Assembly (NCBI GenBank): GCA_032173965.1
Contig: CM063283.1
Coordinates: 17,588,501 to 17,652,500, forward strand
DNA from: Sitta carolinensis
Lineage: Eukaryota; Chordata; Aves; Passeriformes; Sittidae
Direction: 5' to 3'
Length of the DNA: 64,000 bases
Part shown: in pieces, positions 22,015 through 34,205 of the stretch
Layout: every line of letters starts with the position of its first letter
How positions within the stretch are numbered: position 1 is the stretch's first letter
Made by a program: the position numbers and the translations under genes
Notes under the pieces: model-generated
Told to the model about the DNA's origin: nothing
Seen by the model: only the letters and a program-made list of their open reading frames with translations
The model's database searches: none

Positions 22015-22054
22015 TTTTCTTTTTTTTTCTTTTTTTTTCTTTTTTTTTTTTTTT
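22015..22054 (+). repeat. T-rich tract
   Basis: T8-10 runs separated by single C, ending in a pure T run, then AAACAG. Low complexity; the pyrimidine run followed by CAG looks like a splice acceptor by chance. Confidence 0.8.
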
Positions 22055-25000
22055 AAACAGATTCAAGTTTTCAATTTAAGATCTTAATTTGCTGAGCAAC
22101 ATTTTCAGGAATAAAAAAGTGTTTTCTGCTTCTCATTTTAGATTTTACTCCCTTTCCCTTCATGCTTGATTTAGTCATAATTGCATCTAGGTTTAATCAG
22201 TACGAAACTTTCTTTATTACTGTAGAAGTTGTTTAACTCACTTAGCTGCCTTTGAGTGTGGTCTATTCCAAAGGCATAGATCAAGCATTATATCCATAGC
22301 AACCCAAATTGGCAGCTGCCTCCCCACATTAGCTTTCCAGCTTGGCACCCAGTTCCATATCAATATATTTACAACCTGAGTCACAAGAGAAAAATGTTTA
22401 TGGCAGTCCTATTCTGCAATGTAAACATAAGGTGCTGTGCCCAGAGCGGCCACCTGCACAGAGCATGCACAACATGGTGTATTCTCTTTAGCTAGCTGAC
22501 ATTGTAGAGAGCCTTTTGTCTAGAAAGAGAATGGGATTAAAATACCCCATAAAATAAGGATTCATTTTAGGAAGAAACATTGCCAAATGTGCATGCAATT
22601 TATGTGAGAGCTGTCTGGACACAAGCATGTGGGACAATCCTGTGCTTTAGTAAGCTGGATTTTAGCAAAATAAATGCCACACAACCTACAAATACTTTAC
22701 TTTCAATCTTGGCTGTTCTTTACCTGGCAAATCCCAGATTTTTGCATTTTCACTATGACTATCTGATAAGTTTTGATGTTTCAAACACTAGTGTCTCTTT
22801 GTTCCTAGGATACTGGAAACCACAACAGAATTGAAAAGCAATTTTACAAGGCTCTGAAAGCCAAAGAGCAGATCACACATTTTGCCTGAATCTATGGAAT
22901 CTACTTCCACAGCAAAGAAAAATCAGGAAAGAGGAGATATTCTTAAGATCTTACCAAATGAAGATGTACACTCATCTGAAGGATGCACAATGAATGTGGA
23001 AGGAAATGAAACAAAAGAGTCCATGTTCAAGATGGGAATGGGTGGATCTTCTTTGAAGTGTCAGATAATGCAATAATCTTTCTTTTTAGCATTATTAAAA
23101 TTATTTACAATCTATACTAATTACCCCTTTTTACAAATACAATCTTCTAGGGTTGATTCCTTAGTAAGCTATCATGCAGGTCTGAAAATTTCCTAGTAGA
23201 AGTGTGTCTTTGGGAAGAATCAGAGAGAGTGAAATAATAAATCATCTTCTAAATTTGTTCTAGAAAGATGTTTCCATTTATGTGCTGTATTGTGGACACA
23301 GTGACAAAATTCTAGATGAAGGTTATCATATGCCTTCCAGGAGAACAAAATTTTTACTCCTATACTGTACTTTGACAGCAAACATATGATACTTCAGTTT
23401 GAGGCTGCAGGAAATAGAACCTGTGCTGAGATCTTCTGCTTATGATTTGTACCCCTCTCCTTCCTTGTTTTAACACACAGAGTGTCCTTCAGATGAGAAA
23501 GACAAGATCTGGCTTGACCCCCAGTACAAAGAGTTATATAGCCCTCACAGCAGTGTGACTCACGAAAATAAACTCTCCTGGATCCCCATCTGCCATACAT
23601 TATCCAGCAGCAGCTTGTCCTTGAAATGAACTAAGTAGAGGTTTCCATCTGGCCAGCAACCAATTAGTCAGTCAGTTTGCATGGTGACCCTTTGCCTTGT
23701 GATTGCTTTTAAATGAAGTCTCCAAAATCTGTATTGTTCTGGGTAGGAAACATCTGAAATCACTTTCCAAAGAGAGCTTGGCACCTCCCCACTATTATAC
23801 CATTGTGCAATTTAAAATACATCATCTCACTTATTGTTCCATTTATTTGATCTGCAGCCTGGCTTTATCCATGTAGCCACTCCTCTGGGAACAGAGATCT
23901 CCCATTCCTTTTGAAACTGAACTAAAACTGCTGTCCCCAGGAGTACTTCCCCTGGGTCCAAATATCCATCAACCTACAATGTACAGAGACAGTCTGTCAC
24001 CATTTCTAAGAGACAGGAAGGAAGAATCTTAAAAGTCAATTTTTTTCTTAATTTTGGACATATGATGGTAGATCAGAGTATACCAGTAAGGTTGAACTTG
24101 CAATTCAGTCCCAGATGTCATAGGAATAACTACATTTTTGCTTGAAAACCCAAGCCAAAATAAGCTGTATCGACTGCTTCTATTATTAATATATAGTAAA
24201 GCATACACAATTTATTTCAAATGAGACCAGTTCTTAAAAGTGTGTTAATTTTGTTCAGCCTTACACCCTGATAAAACAACTAATAGGGTGAATAGTGTCT
24301 ATCAATGTCTGCATTCAAAGACATCCAAATGGTTAAAAACTTGCATTAAAAAGAGCAAAGTTTACTGAACACAGTTTGCAGTGTAAGTATTTGGTAAGAT
24401 GCCTTAAACTTTAACGTAACTGTAATCTGTGAAGGAGTTACCTTAGTTTTAAATAAGGTTTTTTAAGTTACAATGCTGCCTTACAAATTTACCTTTTGTT
24501 TAAAATACTCATCTTAGTTTCTTGTGAAATGATTTCATAATCCATCATCCTTAACTAGCATCCAGTCTATCAGAAAAATCACACATACATCCTTTAAAAC
24601 ATCAGGTAAGGAGCCAATATTATAATTTATAACCTCTTATGGTCTAGAAATGGGGAAAAACCCCAACCCACATGATTGATTACTTACCGATCTTCACCGT
24701 TTATGATCACAGAGTTGATTAGACTGCCTTTTTGTCCTTTCTAAACTTTTCTATGATGATGCAGAAGTATAACCTAGTGATCTACTCAGAATATTTCTGG
24801 CATAGGTCATCTGAAGAGCACACCATCTTTCAGGATATCTAGCTGATCATTGTGTGTTGCACCAAGTTACTCTCCTAATTTGCCTTTAGAATATGTTTTG
24901 CTGTGTAGGAGTTAAATCTAATAAATCTGGAGGGCTCACACTACTGAATGTATCTTTTCTAAGGTGCAGTTTATAAGCAGCAACATACTGTAAAAGAAGC

Positions 25001-28000
25001 ATTATGATGAAAAATTTCAGGAGTCACGATTTAGACATAAGTGCAAGATGTTATGGTAGAAAACAGCTCACTCTCTTCAAGCAAAGTCTGGGCAGAAACA
25101 CCTCAGGAGATATTTTCACCAACATATGGTACATAGCTGATCAGTGATGTCTTTATCTTTTGGCTTGGGTTCAGCTTTTCTGCCTTGTGCTGCCAGCCTA
25201 AGTTGCCAGCGGGTCGTGTTTAATGCTTGCAAAATGCTTTGTCTGACGCTCACCTTCATGAAGTACAAACAGTTTATGGATTTCCCTAAACAGTTCTTGA
25301 AATCTCTGCTCTGTGCTCCAGAGGGCAGGGAGTGAACCCTCTTCTGTTATTTTGTGTCATAGAAAAATGTCTTTAACATGACAGGTTCTGTCATCTCTGC
25401 ATCTTTTGTGTGATGCAACCGTGGTGGAGCTGTCTGTCCATCTTTACCACCAAGTAGTATTCACTGAGAGTGTGACCAAAGCTGGAGCTACCTGGAGCCC
25501 TATGTTCAAAGCCTAGTGAAGACCTGGCAATGATTATGCCCCTGGTTTGGCACTCAGGAGGGTGCTTACTCCTCCTGCTCTCCCTGTGGCAGCTCTTACC
25601 TGCTCCCTGTATGCTTCTAATCTGACTGGGCTTCCAGCAAGGGCATGCATTTGTACTGAGGCTCAAAACAGGCACCAAATGGCTCTGTGGGCTTCCATCA
25701 GCCCTAAAGGGACAGCAGCAGTGTCATGAGCAGTGTCACTACCACACTTTAACAGGGAAAAAAATATGATGAGGAATTGAGAGGAAAAGACAGGAACCAC
25801 ATGAGAAAGTACAGCAACAATTGCAATGAGGAGAATCAGAGGTAGAGGAAATGTGATGAGATCCTATGCCAAGGAAACAGAAATTAAAATATTGGTGGGA
25901 AGTAAATGAGAAGACTGAGAGAAAAGCAGAAGCAGTTGAGGACTTAATGAGGGAACAGAATGGATTACAGAACCCAACAGAAAGGAAAAGAGTTACTGAA
26001 GGTAAGGGCAATCTAAAGGAAACTCACAGGAGGGTTGGCCTCTGCTAAGAAACAGTATCCATCTCTGGCTCCCCTGGTCAGCTCAGACTGCTCTGTTTTA
26101 CCAGAAACTGCTTGCCCGGTCTTCCTATGTGCCTTGCTGAAATTTCTGCCTCTCCACATCTACTGTTTCTGTACCAGGGAATTCTGTCAAGCATTTCAAG
26201 TCTTCATCTGATGCTGTTCACTTCTGCCAAAATATGGTTTAGGAAAACCAAGGTTTACGGCTGTGCACACAAATGTGCAAGTCAGTCTATTAAAGAAGCT
26301 GCAGAAAATGTTTTATAAGCTGCTGCACAAAGCTCATTGGCCATGCCATGGGGAAGAAGCATCTTTCCCAGGGTTCACAGAGGCCACCCTGTACCCAAGA
26401 AGATTTGGAATGCAGAGTTGTTGCCCTAAGTAAAGCTCCACATGTCCTCTTGCACTACACAGTGAGTAAACCCAACACATTTTTCCTTAGCTGAAAGCTG
26501 ACATACAACAAAACCAGACATCCATTGCAGATGTCTTCAAGGCTTGCAAGTGACCAAGGGTCACGGCATTAACACATTTTAATTAGGCGTTTTCTGAAGG
26601 AAGTTCTACGTTGTCAGGAATTCAGGTTTCAAAGTCTCAGCATCAAAGCAAAACCAACTTGCATTACCAGAATGACAAATAAATATCACTGAAGCATTCC
26701 CTAAAAATAATGAAAGGGCTGATAACTGAGAAATATTGAGCCAAATTCACTTAGCTCAGAAGGCCTCAAGAAATTGGTGAAATTTGTTAGCTCATAGCTA
26801 CATGAGTAGAAAATTAAATATAATGTTTGATAGCGAAAGTTACTTCCACACAGAAGACAATGGAAATCAAAAAAGTGTTCCTGGAGCCAGGAGATATGAG
26901 CAAAGATTGGAGTTTAGCTATATCAAAGAGTATAGTCTGAAAGGGAGAAAAAGTAAATAAGGATGTAGAAAATGTCCTGATATACCAAACAGTTTTTATT
27001 GAATTCCAAAAGAAATAGGAGTTGGCATAGTCCATTATCTAGAAAAAACCCACATTTTTAGTTCAAATGCAGCTATTTTTCAAAAGGTCAAAAAGACTCA
27101 AATCTACTAGGAACGAAATATGAACAAAAAATAGGCTAGCTGAAATTGCATTCTGAATTTATTCATCATTCATTTGATCACAGATGGCATATAGTTCAGT
27201 AGGAATCTGATTTTGTGATAAATGGTTGGTTACTGGCGTAGCAGCAGAAGATACACAGCACAAAGAAAGTACACTTTTACCGTATTGTTCCTGAAAGCTG
27301 ATTTTATCAATGTGCAAAGGGTAACTGGAGAAGGGCTGGTGTTAGAATCAGAAACTTCCCAGAAAACCTTAAAAAATTGCAGGTCCTGGCAGAATTAAGA
27401 CATCAGCAAATATTATTGAGTACTGAAATAACTCCATTATACCTTGAAAAACGACAGGACTGATGCCACTCTTCAGATGAGGTGCAAAACTGATCTCATC
27501 TTTTCCTCAATTATCCCACTAACCTTTTTGCTTGAATGGGATTCAGTCACATAATCTTGACCCAAGTGCCTCCTGGAACACCTCAGATAACCCACTATTA
27601 ATTTCATCTTTATTCCTAGTGCAATATAGCCCCTGGCAGGTAGCACTTTGCAGTCCCAGAGGAGCTGTATTTCAGCAAAGCATGAAGTCATTCTTAGGGA
27701 GGCAGGTCAAGTTTTACAAGGAACTCAGGAATGAGATCTTTGAGGATGAAAGATGTCATATGATTCTGTTGGTAGAGAGGAAGAGACTCAGGGAGTTCAG
27801 TCCAAACAGTAATCCTCTGACCTGACCATTCTCTGCTCCGCTGCTTTTTCTTTCAATGTATTTTCTGCTCATTGACCCCCATAACTGAGAGGGAGCGAAA
27901 ACAAAAATTGGGTAAGACCAAATCAATATGTTGAGTTTTCTCCCTGTAACAGGACTTATTATTTATCCAAGAGAAATGAAGAGAGAGAGAAATGGGGGAA

Positions 28001-31000
28001 TCAATTGCTTTTAACCCATGAGTATGATGAGTTGACCTCAGCTATATTTCTAACCTAGCCGGTTTTGTCAAGTGGGGACACAGCTTTAGTGTGCCTGGAG
28101 GGGAAATGAGGTTAGCAGGACAGCAGGCCTCTGATGCAGTGGCTCCTAGTCTCTCCAAAAATCTATGTCAGACATATGCAGCTGTTACTGCAGCTGCTTC
28201 TGATAATGAGTTGTTCAGTGGCCTTGTCTAATCCTGCATTAAAGCTGTTGTTGCTGATACCCTGGGCAAATATGACAGCACGGAGCTCAGGGCCCATTTG
28301 ACAAACAGGCCAGGTTTTTGAGTTCCCTTCAGCTCCCATGGTCACTGCTTAATGGACTTGAAAGGTGAACGAGTCACATTACAACCAGCACTACACAGCA
28401 GATTTTGTGAAGCAAAAGTATGAGCACTGGAATTTATGGTGGGGGTGACTCCAAGGCACTCCAAGTTATACCTAGTCCAAGGTTATAGCTTTGCATCTTT
28501 ATAGGTTTTTTGAGCTGTAGAGTATGATTTCTTTGCTGTAACTATCTTCTCCAGCCCCAAATTATTTCTAGCTATTTTCACAGGTTATAATTGTTAAAAT
28601 TCTCACCAGTAATGACATGTACCTTCTGGACAGTGTTCACAGATTTATAAGTTAAAAAATAGTATAAAAAGAAAGAAATTGTGATTAAACAAATAGGCTC
28701 CACAGAGGCATAATCAAGGAATCAGACCAGCTCTCTGCACCCTTCCACTTTATCTTTCTGTATGACACAAAATTAATGATATTCCTGAGGCCCACAGAGG
28801 AAATAAGACACATCATTATCTAGCTGGAAGAAGAACTATAGAAGGCTTCCATGACAGAAAAATGCAGTCAAATCTTTTGGACTTCTTCCAGCAACTCAGT
28901 CTCTTTGAATAAAGATGATAGATGTGATCACAGAGAGTACAGGATGGTTTGGGATAGCAGTGTATCATTTTCTGGCTGCTGCCCACTGCTTTGCTCCTGT
29001 GAGTGGGCTGAAGGGGGGAATATGTAGAGAGTAGCCTTTGATTTTATGCTCTCTCATCAATGCAGGAACCCCAGCTGGGAAGCTACAGGCAGCACACAAC
29101 CAAAGAAAACAGAACCTGGTCCTTATGCAAAGGTTTAAAACTAGCCATGCTGTTGCCATATGAAACAATACCCTGGCATTTAAAAGGGAAAGAAAGTATT
29201 TTATTGTGATCACTAAGCATAAGTAGGCTTTCAGCCTGAAAAACAGTTTGATGTCTGATGTTCTAGATTCTCAGGCAGTCTTTATCATAAAGATTTGTAC
29301 TTCTCACCATAGCACATTGCAAGCAGTATGTAGATCTGTGGTACTTTTTAACTATAATGATACTTATCATAAATCTGTACAGTGAATAAACTTTAAAGAC
29401 ATGGTCTGAAGAGCAACCCAAAATACTTCAAAAAAGAAGAAACCCGAGAGCTACTTTTGCTGTAGAGGAGCATTTCTAGTAAATCACATCTCACTACTGA
29501 TTAAAGTTCCGCCATCTGGAGTTCACCAAAGTGGCATCTGGCATTCCAACAATTTTAGGAAATATGCTGGAGCTATAATAATAAAACTGAATATCCTGGG
29601 TTTAAACAGACAGTTTCTCCAGCTGATATTTTTAAAAGATAGGCTCCAGTTACAGCGGAAGGCTTGGCACAGAAGTGACGATGCTTGGTGAAATTTTGTG
29701 GCTGAGGTTGCACTGGAGGTCCACTGGCTGTGCATAATTTTTCCTTCTGGCTTTAAAATTCTGGCTTAAGAGTCTCACCTAAGTTAAGTACTTTAAGTAT
29801 ATAATTATAGAGGAATCCCCTATTTCCCAAGGCCACGAGCACCTCCAGAGTATAACTGAGCCCCATTTAGGCATGAGTTATCTCTGAGAGTGCCTGCTTT
29901 CCGTTCTTTATGGAACACAGAGTCCACACTCTAAAATTATTTACAATTAGGCGGAATGCATTTGGGTCTATGACTATGCATGCTGTATAAAAGCTGTGAT
30001 CTTGATTAAGCATTGCTCAACCTATTGAATTAGGATCCTTTCCTGTTCTCAGGTACATTCCTGTCTGACAGGAATTCAAGCTCTCCAAAGGTCTTTCACA
30101 CATCCAAGACTTCCCCAGTCAGAGCTGTTACCCAGAAGCTGCTTTTGCCCATGCAGCACAAGAAGATCAACAAAGAAGATTTTTACTCATCTGGTGAGGT
30201 TAGGGATGCTCTGATGCATAGTCATGAAAAACAAAAATACTTACATTTCATAGTACAGTGATAAAAGAGGAGAAATGGGAGTTGATCTGCCCCTTCTTTC
30301 TTTTAAACAATAGATTAGTGGCTTAGATTAATAGATTAGTGGGTAAAGTCTCAATAGAGAAGTCACATGACTACTCTGGGAGGCTGATTCCATTTTTTGG
30401 AACCAAATAAGACAGGCAGGCTAGGCTTAAATTAATAAAGTGCAAACATATTCTATTTTAATTTTATTTAGATTGTGTAGATTCTAATTGTATTTAGAGG
30501 TTTTTGTTATTTGGATTTCTTTACAATACTAGAGGAGATGCCTGGTTCTGGCATTGCAATAATTGCAAATAATCATCCATCAAAACTGTATTTTACCAAG
30601 TCATCTTTTTTAACAGTCCTGTTCTTAAGAAGTCCCAAAGAATGCATTCCATGCAATACACAGGTTTTTAAACAACTTTTGTTCAGAATTTATTACTTCT
30701 GTGTTTCTTGTGTTTCTTTTGGAATCATATATCAACTTATTAGTGATCCATGAATTAAACTGACAGTAATTGGAGCAGTACCAGTTCTACTGACCACAAT
30801 GAATCTCTTCTATTGATGATGTGAGCTGTGAAAATACAATAAGCTATTTATAACCAAACTCCCAATGTTTCACAAATCAATGTATTTTCTCCAAAATAAT
30901 TTGAATAAACATGTTCACAAGCCTGGTATATTAACAAATTCTTTGAGAAAGTCTCAGTGCTAGCTGGATTAACATCAGTGAGGTATTGTTGCATTCAAAT

Positions 31001-33389
31001 GTCACCTTTTGTAAGACGTACATACTGGAATTTCACAACAGGCATCAAGCATGATGTGTATTTGAGTAATAGCAAAAAAGTTCTGTTTCTGTATTTTAAG
31101 TGCAATGCATAGTAGCATATTAAATCCTTAATATAAGATAGGAAAAATAAATTTTCTGTGAGCCTTCCGTAAATTTTTTTTTGTAATAGCAATATCACAG
31201 ACTATTTGTAGTAGCTTGAATGTGGAATTGAAAGTGTGCAAGGAATTTTTTCCCTTCTCATCTTTCTTTCAGTCTCTCTCTCCTGTAGCTTTTACCTTTC
31301 CTACTTTTCTCTGCCTTCCCTAACGCATGCACTCTGCTCTTGTCATTGTGAAGCAGCATACATTTCTGCAAGTTGTTATCCTGAGGAATGTAAAAGTACT
31401 CTGCAAAGTTAGTACTTTTAGTGATTAACCCACTGCAACACAGCCAGCCTGATTTTACCACCATTGAGGTAAACATTACAATGCCATTTAACGATTCAGA
31501 AGATTGTGGGTTGTTTTTTAAGTTGAGGTCAGCATCTTGTGTGCAGGATTCTTCCTGTTCAGTGGAAGATATCTGTAGCTGAGCAATACAGATGTAATTG
31601 CCCAATGCAGATGCAATTATCCAAACTGGAATTTTGCCAGGACATGAGGATCAACATGTTTAGGAAATGTGTCACAAAGTTGTTCCCAAAGGGAATTTGG
31701 CTCTTTTTTAAAAATATCACCCTAAAGAGAATAAGACCCCAGAACTACTGGAAATCATGGGACCTCCTTGGGGATTTCCAGCATCAGCCATGCTCTGGTC
31801 TCACTTGTGACGGGATCTTTCCCTCACATCTGGGAGTGCAGAGGAAAACCCAGTACTACAACCCTGGCTTCCTTCTGTGAGCAATTCCCTTGCATGTGGA
31901 GGAAACAATCTCCATTCTTTATATTTTTTTAATAAAATGTTTTCCTCTACATCCTATTCCACTGCAAACTTATGACAATAAAAAGCACGTTTAAACTTCT
32001 TCAGTTACATTTTTCTGTTTTGTGTTTCTTTCCTTCTGATCTTTTTGCTTTCATCTGTTGACTTTATTATACCAATTTAGCTGCCTCAGATGTTTTTTCC
32101 CCCTTTAATTTTAATGGATTTGGCATTGAAAAGAACTACTTTTGGCCTTCTGCCCACAGCCAGTACTTTTTGGTGTCTCCTTTCTCCCCTACTGTCTCTT
32201 TAAGTGACATGCAATGAGTCTTGCAATACTATGCAATGTAGACAGTTCTTTGTCAGCAAAGTTCCCACTCAGCATTGCAAGTGGTATACCAGGCCACCTC
32301 ATCAGCCAAGGAAAATTGTCACATCTTCATTGATTTTCCTGAAATCCGCAGAGCTTAACAATTTAATCCATATGGATCAATGGACTGCTGACTTCCCAAA
32401 ATACACCCAGAGACTAAGACTTGGGGGGCTTTTTATAACTTCAGGAACAGCAGCAAACCCAAAAGTTCATCCTAAGCTTCCTTCTCACCAACCTTTCCAA
32501 ATTTCCCTTGGAGGTTTTTCCATATTGGACTCTGCTTAGCATCAGTCAGAGCCACCTTCTTTTCTTACAGTCTTGCTCAGCAGCCCTGTGTGCCAAGGGT
32601 TTGGAAGAGATGCTTCTGTAAACGTGTCCAGCATCTTGCAGCCCCAGGCAGACATCAGCTGTGCAGCTTGGCTGGCATAGGACCAAAGAAGGGACAATGC
32701 AGGGCCCTGATGCAGACAGCTGCCAGCTTCTGTATCTTAATTTCTCTCATCTTAACTGGATGGTAGTGGATCCCTTTAATAGAGGGACATTTGGTAGCAG
32801 CAGCTGCTCAGTCCCTGTGCTATTCAGAAAGTGCAACAGGAGAGGACAAGGGAAGAGCTCTGTGATAGTGCTCCTGCTCAGCACTGCAAGGCTTTGACAG
32901 AGAAATATAAGTGTCAACATTTCAAAATTTTCCTCTAAAAGCAGAAAGTTGTTGAAGTTGGTCAAAGCTAAGGGTGAAAGTAGAGAGAAGTCTGGCAAAT
33001 CTTTCCATCATAAAATATTGGAGAATATCTTTAATGTAATTTGACATCTAATTCCTAGGAAGGCAAATAGTACTCTGTGCACCCTGCATAACTAACAGCA
33101 GGCCAAAATCACAGCCATATGACATCTATATTACTTGTAAATTCAAAAGATTTCTCTTTCTTTTAGGTTCCCCCCAGCTCTAAATTGCAGTTGTTTGTTC
33201 AAATTTAAAGCTTCCTGACCCTTAAATTTCTGAGACTAAAATCTGAGCTGCTGGTTTTAGTTTAATCATTAATCTTAGAAGGAGCTACACCAATATGTGA
33301 AGAATCATATATTGCCCATAGTTCAAGCCCTTCTGAGCACACCCTTCCTCTGCAAATTTTCAGATGTTTCTCAGATCTTACAGGTAGAA
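22055..33389. other. Long unique non-coding sequence
   Basis: Over 11 kb with no recognisable gene, RNA or transposon. Two places look weakly exon-like: a pyrimidine-rich acceptor before a 48-codon open stretch (23481-23629), and an acceptor-like site at 22807-22808 before stop-poor sequence. 29935-30040 has conserved-element texture. Other frames are 115 codons or fewer and lack domains. Confidence 0.5.
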
Positions 33390-33450
33390 ACACCAGAACT
33401 TCAGAAGGAAAGCAGCTTGTCTGAGATCATGTCAGTGATTACAGAGTTGT
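33390..33450 (-). repeat. MIR-like relic (short)
   Basis: The plus strand (CAGCTTGTCTGAGATCATGT at 33412-33431 and its flanks) parallels the reverse MIR core, where the order is aagcaACTTGCCCAAGgTCACACAGC. Only about 60 bases match and divergence is heavy, so this could be chance. Confidence 0.28.
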
Positions 33451-33478
33451 TTCCTCACTCCTATTCTGATGTTACATT

Positions 33479-33495
33479 AAAAAAAAAAAAAAAAA
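33479..33495 (+). repeat. Poly-A run of 17
   Basis: Uninterrupted A17 after ACATT. No retropseudogene body recognised upstream. Confidence 0.85.
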
Positions 33496-34163
33496 TTGTG
33501 GCTAAAAGTCAAGATGAAGTCCTGTTGCTTTTCCTTCCACTATTACATTTTCCCTGTAATGAGAGGTTTTGGTCTAATTTCCTTTCTACATATGACCCCC
33601 AAGTCCTTCCAATGTAGTGGGCTTCTTAGCCAATTTGGAAGGGTTATTGTTGATTTTAACAACCGCTGCATATTTGGCTGACCACAAGCTACATTAGACT
33701 AGTTTTATAGAATTTTCATTAGATGCTTTCAGATCTACTAAGTTTTATTGCCACATGGAAACGCAATATATATATGAGGGCTATAGCTGTGTTCTGTTTC
33801 TTGGTTTGTGAGACCAGCACAAGAGTTCACTAATAATCCTTTATAATGGTGTTTACATGTGGTCTGCTCTGCTGCCCAACCTTGCTATTGGCTTCAGTGC
33901 TTTCAACAACCTCTTGATGCATCCAAGAAATTCTTGGGAGCAATAATGTGAAAAGGGAAATTATACGGTATGTTTGTGACAATGTTGTGAAAAATATGTT
34001 TGCTTCTAAATAAATCTCTGTCAAAATCCTCCTGTTTAAAAAATAGTTACTTTATTTCTACTTGCTTCACTTGAGTTGGAAAGTCACAAGGAAAAAAGAT
34101 GAATCATTCCTCATACCCAAAACTGACAGGAAAAAGAAAAAGAAAGATGCTCAAAAGAAAGTT
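33496..34163. other. Unique non-coding sequence
   Basis: AT-rich, with a short TA run near 33766-33775 and an A/G-rich lead into the next tract. Nothing else seen. Confidence 0.5.
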
Positions 34164-34187
34164 AAAAAAAAAAAAAAAAAAAAAAAA
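34164..34187 (+). repeat. Poly-A run of 24 with GA-rich flanks
   Basis: A24 is preceded by AAAAAGAAAAAGAAAG-type sequence and followed by GGAGAGAGAGAAAGAGA. Purine-rich low-complexity DNA over about 34126-34205. Confidence 0.85.
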
Positions 34188-34205
34188 GGAGAGAGAGAAA
34201 GAGAT

